Shown piece by piece: positions 1 to 9,200 of a stretch of 64,000 bases of DNA (positions are counted from its first letter, which is position 1; each line of letters begins with the position of its first letter). Both the position numbers and the translations under genes were made by a program. Source of the stretch: JBFHFS01 sp041583495. Lineage in GTDB: Bacteria > Bacteroidota > Bacteroidia > Bacteroidales > Marinilabiliaceae. The stretch is taken from the NCBI GenBank assembly GCA_041583495.1, contig JBFHFS010000021.1, positions 1-64,000 of the forward strand. Direction: 5' to 3'. Under the pieces are notes generated by a model, which ran no database searches, was not told where the DNA came from, and saw only the letters and a program-made list of their open reading frames with translations.

Positions 1-410
1 TGTGGTGAAAAGTTAACCACGAAGGAAGGGTCATCGAATTTGCGCGAATTAGCACGAATGAAAAAATGAAAGGAGGTTAACCAAAGAATATGTTGAAGGA
101 CAAAAAGGATCATTTTCACTTTTTCACCTTTTTCACTCTTTCACTTTTTTTCGTGCTCTTTTGTGGTGAAGAGTTGACCACGAAGGAATGGTCATCGAAT
201 TTACGCGAATTACCGTGAAAGAAGAATGAAAGGAGGTTAACCAAAGAATATGTTGAAGGACAAAAAGGATCATTTTCACTTTTTCACCTTTTTCACTCTT
301 TCACCTTTTTTCGAGCGCTTTTGTGGTGAAAAGTTAACCACGAAGGAATGGTCATCGAATTTAGGCGAATTAGCACGAATGAAAAATTTAAGGAGGTTAA
401 CCAAAGATTA
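1..410. repeat. tandem repeat of about 160 bp, 2.5 copies
   Basis: Three copies start with TGTGGTGAA at about 1, 162 and 322, so the unit is 160-161 bp. Each carries a TTAACCACGAAGGAA block, a CGAATT/GCGAATT block, AAAGGAGGTTAACC followed by an ATG-like triplet, and a pyrimidine-rich TTTTCACCTTTTTCACTC tract. The third copy breaks off at about 410, 60 bases before the TolC gene. The first copy may continue to the left of the window. An open frame at 250-462 lies inside the repeat and is not regarded as a gene. Confidence 0.85.
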
Positions 411-469
411 TGATGAAGAAAAAAATATAGATGGATGTATTTTGGAGATAAAAATAAAATAAGAATGAT

Positions 470-1936
470 ATGAGAAGATTACTAATAGGGTTGGTGTTAT
501 TAATGTGCTTTACATCTTTGGGGGCTCAGGAGGTGCTAACACTTCAAAAGGCCATGGAGCTGGCCCGGTTGGGTAGTCCTGCGTTACGTCAGGCTCGCCT
601 GGGGCTGACACAGAGTAATGAAAACCTGAATGCCCAACGCGCCTCCCTTAAGTCGGGCTTTCGACTAAACCTGACGCCTCTGGAATATAGCCACAACCGG
701 CAATACAACGAGCCCCTGTCGGAGTGGTATACCAACGAGAGTACCCGCAGTTACGGAACCTTCAGCGTGCAGCAACCCATCCTCCTCACCGATGGAACCG
801 TCACCCTAAGCAACCGGCTCATGTGGCAGGACTCGCGCAGCACCAGCTCATTTAGTGTAGATCCTTTCCGGGGGTTCAGCAACACCTTGTCTCTGGCATT
901 GGATCAGCCCATCTTTACCTATAATCGTACCCGTATGGAATTGAGAGAGTTGGAGCTGGCTCTGGAGAACTCGAAGATAAATTTTGCCCTCCAGGAACTC
1001 AATGTGGAGCGTAGCGTTTCCCAGGGATTCTATCAGGTTTATGAGGCTCAGACAGGATTGAATACGGCCCGCGAGGAGTTCGACAACCGGTCGGTGAGTG
1101 TTGAAATTATCAAAAACAAGGTGGATGCCGGGTTGGTGGCCAGGGAGGAGTTGTTGCAGGCGGAACTCGACCTGATGACCAGTCGTGCAAGCCTCCAAAA
1201 CAAGGAGGTTCAACTGGGGAATCTTAAAGACCAGTTAAAGCAAATCCTGGGGTTGCCGCTGAGTAATGAAATTCTATTGCTGGCCGAGATAAGCGTTTTC
1301 CCTGTGGAGGTAGAATTGCAAAAAGCGTTGGATTTGGGACTGGCCAACCGGATGGAACTCAGGCAGAGAAAGATTGACATTGAATCCGGCCAGTTTGATT
1401 TGATTCGGACCAATGCCCTCAACGAATTTAAAGGGAATGTGGGGGTCAGCATAGGCCTTTTTGGCGAAGGAAACGATCTGGCGGGCGTGTTTGACAGACC
1501 TACCGACAACCAAAATATTGGCCTCTCGCTGGAGATTCCTCTCTGGGATTGGGGCGAGAAAAAAGCACGTCGCAGAGCGGTTGAAGCGGCTCAGCAGATC
1601 CGTGAGATCAACTTCAGCGAAGAGAAGATTGAGATTTCGATAACCATTCGGCAGGTGTACAGAAGCCTCAAGAACCTGCTTGCCCAGATCGATATTGCCC
1701 GGAAAAGTTTGGAAAATGCCGAAATGACTTACGCAATAAACCTGGAGAAATACAAGAACGGTGATCTCACAAGTATGGATCTTAATCTCTACCAAAATCA
1801 GTTGACGCAGAAGAAAACCGATCTTACCGGAGCGCTGATCGACTATAAGCTGGAGCTGATGAACATGAAGCTGCAAACGCTCTACGACTTTGAAGCAAAG
1901 GCCAGTATCGTGCCCGACCTGGATAAGAAAGACTAA
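470..1936 (+). CDS. TolC-family outer membrane efflux protein
   Basis: A 488-aa protein with a signal peptide (about residues 1-19, MRRLLIGLVLLMCFTSLGAQ) and the long heptad-rich helical segments of outer membrane factors (two halves, roughly 20-240 and 290-470). TolC-family proteins form a trimeric outer membrane barrel and periplasmic tunnel used by tripartite exporters. Length is normal for the family. It is the first gene of a run 470-10936 on the same strand (TolC, adaptor, two RND permeases), with 38 bases to the adaptor, so it most likely serves that pump. The start chosen gives a good signal peptide. Substrate cannot be inferred from the sequence. Confidence 0.9.
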   Translation: MRRLLIGLVLLMCFTSLGAQEVLTLQKAMELARLGSPALRQARLGLTQSNENLNAQRASLKSGFRLNLTPLEYSHNRQYNEPLSEWYTNESTRSYGTFSVQQPILLTDGTVTLSNRLMWQDSRSTSSFSVDPFRGFSNTLSLALDQPIFTYNRTRMELRELELALENSKINFALQELNVERSVSQGFYQVYEAQTGLNTAREEFDNRSVSVEIIKNKVDAGLVAREELLQAELDLMTSRASLQNKEVQLGNLKDQLKQILGLPLSNEILLLAEISVFPVEVELQKALDLGLANRMELRQRKIDIESGQFDLIRTNALNEFKGNVGVSIGLFGEGNDLAGVFDRPTDNQNIGLSLEIPLWDWGEKKARRRAVEAAQQIREINFSEEKIEISITIRQVYRSLKNLLAQIDIARKSLENAEMTYAINLEKYKNGDLTSMDLNLYQNQLTQKKTDLTGALIDYKLELMNMKLQTLYDFEAKASIVPDLDKKD

Positions 1937-1974
1937 AAACTACCAACCCTATACCATCAGAAAACCCATTAGCA

Positions 1975-3048
1975 ATGAAACAACCCAATATTATGCGATA
2001 TCTCTTTTTTGCAGGCTTGTCCATTCTTCTTCTGGCCAGCTGTCAAAACCGCAACCAGCGATTTAATATGGACGTGGCTGTGGACGTGGTCATCGAAACC
2101 ATGAAGCCCGGTTCTATCAGTGAAATGGTTACCGTTACCGGCGACTTGCAGCCCGAAAAGGCAGTGGTTCTTAAGAACGAGATGACCGGCGAGTACCGGC
2201 TTCTTATAAATCCGGCTACCCGGGCGTTTTTTAAGATGGGGGATCGTGTGAAGGCGGGGACCGTGATTGTTGAGTTGGAGGATAGAGCCTACCGCAATAC
2301 CGCCAACCTCGAGGGAGAAAAACTGAATCTGGATATTTCGGAGCAGGAATATCAAAAGCAGCTGGCCTTGTACGAAAAGGGAGGTGTTACGATGCGTGAG
2401 CTGGTGAATGCCGAACGAACCATGGTGACTGCACGGAAAACTTATGAAAATGCCCAAATCAATCTGGCCAAGATGACGATCAAAGCCCCTTTTGACGGAG
2501 TTATTACCTCGTTGCCTTACCATTCGCAAAACGTTCGACTGGAGCAGGGGCAGGATATTGTGGGCTTGATGAACTTCGACCGGATGGTGTTGGATGTAAC
2601 GTTGCCTCTTACCGCATTTGGAAAGGTTAAGCCTCAGCAAAAGGTCTTCATCACCAACTATGCATCCTCCGAAGATACTGTGCCGGGGGTTGTAACTCAA
2701 CTTTCTCCCGCCCTGGATGTCGATACCCGTTCTTTTAAAGGCCGCCTGGCGGTAGAGAACAGAATCAATGTGTTGCGGCCGGGTATGTTTGTGAATGCGG
2801 CCATCACTATTCAACAAAAAGAGGCGGTTTTTACCGTACCGGCCGATGTGGTACTCACCCAGATGGGCGGGAAATATGTCTTTGTGGTGGAGGGAGAGAC
2901 CGCCCGCAAGCGCATTGTGCAAACAGGTTTGGAGGGAAAAGAGAGGGTGGAGATTGCTTCGGGGCTAAAGGCAGATGATCAGGTGGTTGTGAAAGGTTTT
3001 GAGACGCTAAGAGATGGATCTAAGATTAAGATAACCGATAAACGGTAA
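1975..3048 (+). CDS. RND efflux periplasmic adaptor (membrane fusion protein), lipoprotein
   Basis: A 357-aa adaptor of the HlyD/AcrA type. It begins with a lipoprotein signal ending in the lipobox LLASC (Cys23), followed by a paired lipoyl/barrel-sandwich region (about 55-100 and 150-185; IKAPFDGVI is the typical second lipoyl motif) around a short helical hairpin (about 105-150), then beta-barrel and membrane-proximal domains to the C terminus. Adaptors bridge the inner membrane RND pump and the TolC channel. An internal ATG at 1993 would also leave a workable lipoprotein signal. It lies between TolC and two RND genes and is presumably cotranscribed with them. Confidence 0.9.
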   Translation: MKQPNIMRYLFFAGLSILLLASCQNRNQRFNMDVAVDVVIETMKPGSISEMVTVTGDLQPEKAVVLKNEMTGEYRLLINPATRAFFKMGDRVKAGTVIVELEDRAYRNTANLEGEKLNLDISEQEYQKQLALYEKGGVTMRELVNAERTMVTARKTYENAQINLAKMTIKAPFDGVITSLPYHSQNVRLEQGQDIVGLMNFDRMVLDVTLPLTAFGKVKPQQKVFITNYASSEDTVPGVVTQLSPALDVDTRSFKGRLAVENRINVLRPGMFVNAAITIQQKEAVFTVPADVVLTQMGGKYVFVVEGETARKRIVQTGLEGKERVEIASGLKADDQVVVKGFETLRDGSKIKITDKR

Positions 3049-3143
3049 GCGATCCTTGTTTGAGATATTTAAAGCAAGATGGAAATAAGTTGAACGGGCA
3101 ATTGTAACCCCGGTTAACTTATTTTACTACAAATAATTGTATA

Positions 3144-6100
3144 ATGAGAAATTTCCCCCTGTTTTCTATAAAAAACCCGGTTACGGTTACCATGATTGTG
3201 TTGGCAACCGTGTTGTTAGGTGTCATCTCCTTTTCGCGGTTGGGGACCGATTTAATGCCCGAAATGGACAACCCTCGTCTTTTTGTGGAGATAAATGCCG
3301 GGCAAAGACCCCCGGCCGAGATTGAGAAACAGCTGGTGAGTCCCATAGAAGCTTTGATGGTGAGGCAAAAGGGGGTGATAAATGTATCCTCTCGAATTGT
3401 GGCAGGTAAGGCTTACATCACCATTGAATATGCCTGGAAGACAGATATGGATCAGGCTTTCCTTGAGCTTCAAAAAGTGCTGACGCCCTATTCCGCCCGG
3501 GAGGAGGTAGAGGAGCTTAATCTCTCCCGCCACAACCTTAATGCTGATCCGGTGGTGCGTATCGCCGTTTCCGACTCACAGGGCCGTAGCCTGAATCAAC
3601 TGCGATTGATGGTCGAAAATGTTTTGCGGCCGGAGTTGGTGCGCCTCGAGGGGGTTGCCGATGTGGCATTGGCCGGCGAACGGGAGCTGGAGCTGGAGGT
3701 CAATACCGATCCTGAACGCCTGCACGCCTACGGAATCTCCCTGGCTCAGGTGGCCGATCAAATTCGAAGTTTTAACCAAAACGTGAGTGGGGGGTTCATC
3801 GAAGAGAAAGGGCAGCGTTATGTGGTGCGGGGTAGCAGTGCGGTGAATCATCCGGCCGACCTTGAAAATCTGGTGGTGACCATGGCCGGTGCCAACCCAT
3901 CCCAGGGGCTGATGGGTTCACCGGTTCTGCTAAAGGAGGTAGCCCGGATAAAACTGTTGGAAGGCAGGCCCACCTCCATCGTTAATCTGAATGGGGAGCC
4001 GACTCTTGGGGTTTATATTTATAAGGAGAACCGGTACAATACAGTGGAGGTGGTGAAGTCGGTATTAATGGTGGTGGATGCCTTTAAAAGCAACAACCCG
4101 GGCATCCGGATGCATACCATCGAAAATCAGGGTGAGTTTATCGAGGCCTCCGTGGGAGAGGTTCGTGACAGTGCCCTCATTGGGATATTTTTTGCCGTGG
4201 TGGTGCTTTTTCTCTTCCTTCGAAACTGGGGAGCTACATTAGTGGTTAGCGTAGCCATCCCTCTGTCTGTGATAGCTACCTTCAATCTGATGTATTTCAA
4301 CGGGTTGACATTGAATTTGATGACTCTCGGAGGACTGGCCCTTGGGGCCGGTATGTTGGTGGATAATGCCATCGTGGTTTTGGAAAATATCTTTCGGTTT
4401 ACCGAAAAAGGAGAGCCCCCCAAAGAAGCTGCGGTTAAAGGGGCCGGAGGGGTGGGAGGTGCTATCGTGGCCTCTACACTCACCACCATCGTGGTGTTTT
4501 TGCCCATCGTTTATCTACAGGGTGTCTCGGGTGAACTGTTTAAAGATCAGGCCTGGACGGTGGCCTTCAGCCTTTTTTGTTCGCTTCTGGTGGCTCTGTT
4601 GGTCATTCCGCTTTTAAGCACCAAACTACTGAAAGGGGGGCGCAGGGCTCAACAGCCCCTCTCCTCATCGGCCGGGAGCTATCAGAAAATCTTAGGCAAG
4701 GCACTGAACAACAAGGGATGGGTGCTCATCCTTACCCTGGTTTTAACCGCAGGCAGTTACGCGCTTTTACCCTTCATCGGCTCTTCTTTTTTGCCCTCTG
4801 CCTCGGCCAATGAACTGTCGCTGGAGGTAACGCTGCCCGCAGGCACCAACTTGCAGCGTACCCATGAAACGCTGGCGGCAATGGACCAGTCGATTCGTCG
4901 GTTGATTCCGGAGGAGTCGCTCGACTGGATTTATACCCATGCAGGCCCTTCGGTGAGTGAGAGTGGCGGGAGTTTCTCAAAAGGCGAAAATGAAGGAACC
5001 CTTCGGATGGCCTTTAAACAAACCTCCGGCTTGGAACTCCGTGAGGTGGTGGAACAACTGAATCGTCTTTTTTCGGAGGTGTCGGGACTCGAAATTCGTT
5101 ACGCCCAAACTGAACCGGCCCTGGCTGCACTTACCGGAGACCAGGAGGCACCCCTCATCATGGAGGTGAGAGGTTCGGATATGGAGGTGCTCCAATCTGC
5201 CACCGGTCAGATTAGCCACCTAATGAAAGAGATGCCGCAACTGGTCAATGTCTATACTTCCTTTGAGGAAGAGGCCCCCGAGGTGGATATTCGCATCGAC
5301 CGGCTCAAGGCAGGCATGTTTGGATTGGACATCCCGAGCATCATAACCCAGGTTAAAGCAGCCCTGCAGGAGCAGGATGCCGGTTCCATTGAAGAGAGTG
5401 GTAACCGGACAGAGATTAAGGTGGTTACCGGCCGGCTCAACGTAAAAGATTTAAAAGACCTGAAAATAATACAGGGCAGTAAAAATTATCGTCTCAGTGA
5501 ATTGGCCGAGGTGGTGGTAGGCCGTGAACCCGGCCAGATTCTGCGCGACAACCAAAGCCGGGTTGGAAAGGTATATGCCGATATAAGCGGAAATCAGCCG
5601 TTCGATCAGGTGGTTCAGGAGGTGCAGGCTTCGGTAGGTCAATTGGGGTTGCCTCCGGGTTATCGGGTGGTGATCTCGGGTGATGAGCAAAGGCGTATAG
5701 AGTCGTTTTCGCAGTTGTCGTTTGCCCTCATCTTGTCTATCGTTCTGGTTTATATGGTGATGGCTTCTCAGTTTGAGTCGCTCATTCATCCATTCACCGT
5801 GTTGTTGACCATTCCTCTGGCAGGAGTGGGAACGGTTCTGGCATTTTGGTTGATGGGTCTTACTTTCAATATAATGGCCTTCATTGGTGTGGTGATGCTT
5901 GGGGGTATTGCTGTCAACAATTCGATCATTCTGGTAGACGCCATAAATCAATACAAAGAGGAGGGCCTTAGATTACGTGAGGCGGTATTGTCGGCCGCCG
6001 CCAACCGGTTCCGGCCCATTTTAATGACCTCTATTACGACCATTCTGGCACTTTTGCCTCTGGCCATCTCTTTTGGGCGAAGCGCCTCCTTGCGGGCCCC

Positions 6101-6218
6101 CATGGCCATCGCCGTTATTGCGGGGCTGCTTTCATCTACCTTGCTCACGCTGGTGGTGATTCCTTGTGTTTATGAATTGTTCGACCGAAGCGAACGCAAC
6201 CGGGGAGGGCTGAAATGA
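3144..6218 (+). CDS. RND efflux permease, first of a tandem pair
   Basis: A 1024-aa inner membrane transporter of the AcrB/MdtB (HAE) type: N-terminal helix, porter and docking domain, six helices (about 340-500), a second porter half, and a final helix bundle (about 860-1015). The transmembrane helix 4 motif GMLVDNAIVVLEN has Asp407 in the proton-relay position, with Asn408 where AcrB has a second Asp; this substitution is also seen in the other two RND proteins of the window. The stop overlaps the start of the next gene as ATGA, so the two are translationally coupled. A pair of adjacent RND genes resembles MdtB/MdtC, whose products form mixed trimers; that this pair does so is an inference. 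Confidence 0.93.
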   Translation: MRNFPLFSIKNPVTVTMIVLATVLLGVISFSRLGTDLMPEMDNPRLFVEINAGQRPPAEIEKQLVSPIEALMVRQKGVINVSSRIVAGKAYITIEYAWKTDMDQAFLELQKVLTPYSAREEVEELNLSRHNLNADPVVRIAVSDSQGRSLNQLRLMVENVLRPELVRLEGVADVALAGERELELEVNTDPERLHAYGISLAQVADQIRSFNQNVSGGFIEEKGQRYVVRGSSAVNHPADLENLVVTMAGANPSQGLMGSPVLLKEVARIKLLEGRPTSIVNLNGEPTLGVYIYKENRYNTVEVVKSVLMVVDAFKSNNPGIRMHTIENQGEFIEASVGEVRDSALIGIFFAVVVLFLFLRNWGATLVVSVAIPLSVIATFNLMYFNGLTLNLMTLGGLALGAGMLVDNAIVVLENIFRFTEKGEPPKEAAVKGAGGVGGAIVASTLTTIVVFLPIVYLQGVSGELFKDQAWTVAFSLFCSLLVALLVIPLLSTKLLKGGRRAQQPLSSSAGSYQKILGKALNNKGWVLILTLVLTAGSYALLPFIGSSFLPSASANELSLEVTLPAGTNLQRTHETLAAMDQSIRRLIPEESLDWIYTHAGPSVSESGGSFSKGENEGTLRMAFKQTSGLELREVVEQLNRLFSEVSGLEIRYAQTEPALAALTGDQEAPLIMEVRGSDMEVLQSATGQISHLMKEMPQLVNVYTSFEEEAPEVDIRIDRLKAGMFGLDIPSIITQVKAALQEQDAGSIEESGNRTEIKVVTGRLNVKDLKDLKIIQGSKNYRLSELAEVVVGREPGQILRDNQSRVGKVYADISGNQPFDQVVQEVQASVGQLGLPPGYRVVISGDEQRRIESFSQLSFALILSIVLVYMVMASQFESLIHPFTVLLTIPLAGVGTVLAFWLMGLTFNIMAFIGVVMLGGIAVNNSIILVDAINQYKEEGLRLREAVLSAAANRFRPILMTSITTILALLPLAISFGRSASLRAPMAIAVIAGLLSSTLLTLVVIPCVYELFDRSERNRGGLK

Positions 6219-9200
6219 GACAACTCTTCAACCGGAAGGTTCTGGTCAGCATGTTTTTTGTGGCGCTCACATTGTTGGGCGTCATCAGCTATCGCTCTTT
6301 GTCGGTTGAGCTGATCCCTGCCATGGAGTATCCGGTTCTTTTTGTGCGGGTGATGGCACCGGTTGAGCGCGACCTGAAATATGTGGAGCGGGAGGCCATT
6401 GAGCCCCTGGAGGGAGCTGCAGGGCGACTCGAGAATGTGGAAAAAATTGAATCAAGGGTCTCCTCCAATGGCGGGTTGGTGTCGGTGTATTTTACCCAAC
6501 AGGCCGATATTCGTTACAGCTATCTTAAGCTGACCGAGCAGGTGGATGCGGTGAGGGACCGACTGCCCGAGGGCTTTCGGGCAGAAGTGATGCGTGTGGA
6601 TCTGGAGCAGATCAACACCGAATTTATGCAGTTACAGGTTCAAGGCGAAGGCAGTGCCGACCGCATCCGGACTTTACTGGAGCAGGAGATCAACGATCGG
6701 CTGATGGCCGTGGATGGGGTGGCTTCGGTACAGGTGTTCGGGGGGCGTCAAAAAACGGTGAATGTGGAGTTGGATAAGGGTGCGCTGGAAAGTCACGGCC
6801 TCACCATGGACGATGTGCGCCGGGCCATCAACCAGGGGCAGCAAGCCAAAGCCTATGTAGGGGAAGTGGAGGAGCATGGGACCCGTTTTTTTGTGAATGC
6901 CGGTGCTGAATATCAATCTCCATCCGACATTGGTCAAACCATCGTCAAAGAAGAAGGCCCCTTGATGTTGTCCGACCTGGGCACCATCAGCTACGGTCTG
7001 CGGGAGCCTGATTCGTACAGCCGGGTTAATAGCCGGGAGATGGTGAGCGTATCGGTGGTGCGTGAATCGCAGGTAAATTTGATTGAGCTTTCGGAAAAGG
7101 TAAAGGCAGAGATTGAAAAAATAAATGCCGATTACGAACCCAAGGGTTTGATGCTGAAAGTGCAATCAAACAGCGCCGAAGAGATCGAGAGTAACATCGA
7201 CCAAATTATACATCTGGCCCTTATTGGGGGACTGCTGGCCATCTTTATCTTATGGATATTTTTGGAGAATCTGCCTCTCATTGCCGTGGTAGTGGTAGCC
7301 ATGCCGGTTTCAGTATTTGGGGCCTTTAATTTCTTTTATGCCGGTAACATTACCATCAATGTTCTTACGCTTGTTGGGCTGGCCCTGGCTATGGGGATGC
7401 TTATCGACAACAGTGTAGTGGTCATGGAGAACATCTATCGATTGGCCGCCCAAAAAGGAAAGCCTGAAGATATTGTGGCCAAAGGGGTGTCTCAGATATG
7501 GCGTTCGGTGACGGCCGCAACACTCACTACCATCGTGGTTTTTCTGCCTTTTGTGTTTGCCTCTAACCAAATATTGAGAGAGGTGGCGCGCCATGTGAGC
7601 ATCTCCATTGTGTCAACGTTGTTGGTGTCGCTGCTGGTGGCTTTGGTGCTGGTGCCTACGTTCGTGAATTACGTGTTGCAAAAACAGAAAGGCAGCAGCT
7701 GGCGACTGGCGCGGCTACCGATACACAACCGGATGGTCCAGATTTATCTGCAGTTGCTGAAAGCCGGATTACGGAAGCCTGCCCGCCTGGTGATTGGCGG
7801 ATTGGTGCTCTTTTTTGCTGTGGCCCTGGTGAGTTTTGCCTTGAGTATAGCCGAGAGTAAACCCGTGGAGCGCTCCCGCATCGAGGTGAGCATAGAGATG
7901 AACGATGGGGCTACGCTGCCGGGGACCGATGAGATGGTGAGAACCATGGAAAGTCGCCTGGTAGATCTGAAACTTCCTGGTGATGTGATGAGCCAGGTCT
8001 ACCGCGATAGAGCGGCCCTCACCATCGAGGTGGACGAAGAGGAGATGGAGAAGAAAAAACAGACATTGGGTGAGGTCAAAGCCGAAGTGCAACGATCGCT
8101 TCAGGGTAACTGGATGGGAGCCTCCCTCACATACGATACACGTGCTGCCGGCGGTTTTGGGGGCGGCGGAGGGGGTGCCGGTGCCGGCTTAAGTATGCTG
8201 GGATTGGGCCAAAAGGAACAAAAGGTACTGGTAAAGGGTGAGGATTTTTCGGCCATGATTCGTACCGCCAACGATGTGGTGAAATTGATGAAGGATAATT
8301 TAACCAGCATTGATCGTGTATGGGTCGAGAGGAACTGGAATCGGCCCGAAGTAATGTTACAATTGGACCCCTATTGGATGGGGCTGAATGGGGTTACCCC
8401 CATGCAGGTGGTTTCGCAGCTCACCACGCTGAAATCGGAGGTGGAGTCGGGCGGTAAATTTAAAGCCGACGATCAGGAATATGAAATAATGCTCTCGTAC
8501 AGCGATCCGGATACCGCGCTGATTGAAATACCGAAAGCCAGGGATTTAGAGGCGCTTCAAAAAGTGAAGGTGAGAACCGGTTCGGGTGAACAAACCGAGA
8601 TCAGTTCGTTTGCCACAACCTCTCTCCGCAGCAGCGTGTCGGAGTATAAACGGGTGAATCAGGAGAAAGAGATTGCCGTGCGTTTTAACCTTAAAGAGGA
8701 GATTATGAGTTCGCGCGAACTGGAGGAGACCGCGTTGAAGGAGATTGAGGAGTTGTTGGTGATGGCGCCCGTTCCGGAGGGCAATACCGTGTTGTTACAT
8801 CGTGAGGACCAAACCAATGAATATTACTTCCTGGGGGGAATGGCTATTCTGCTTATTTTTATGATACTGGCCTCGGTTTTCGAATCATTTACGGCCCCCG
8901 TGGTGATGCTTTTCACCATTCCGCTGGCAGCCATTGGCTCCATGCTGGCGCTTTTGTTTACGGGTAACTCGTTGCTGAATTTCAACTCATTCATCGGGTT
9001 TTTAATCCTGCTGGGGGTGGTGGTTAATAACGGGATCATATTGATCGACTACACCATGCAGATGCGCCGGTCGGGAATGAATAGCGTGCGTGCCTATATG
9101 GAGGCCGGGCTGGCCCGGTTGCGCCCCATCTTCATCACGGCGGGAACCACCATAGTGGCCATGCTGCCACTGAGCCTTGGCCGGGGGGAATATGTAGGTG

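Noticed and set aside
250..462. 70-codon open frame
   Set aside because: It lies within the tandem repeat and encodes low-complexity residues (HFHFFTFFTLSPFF); the repeat explains it.
1969..2922. 317-codon open frame on the minus strand
   Set aside because: It is the antisense of the efflux adaptor gene, with no recognisable domain; codon periodicity favours the plus-strand gene.
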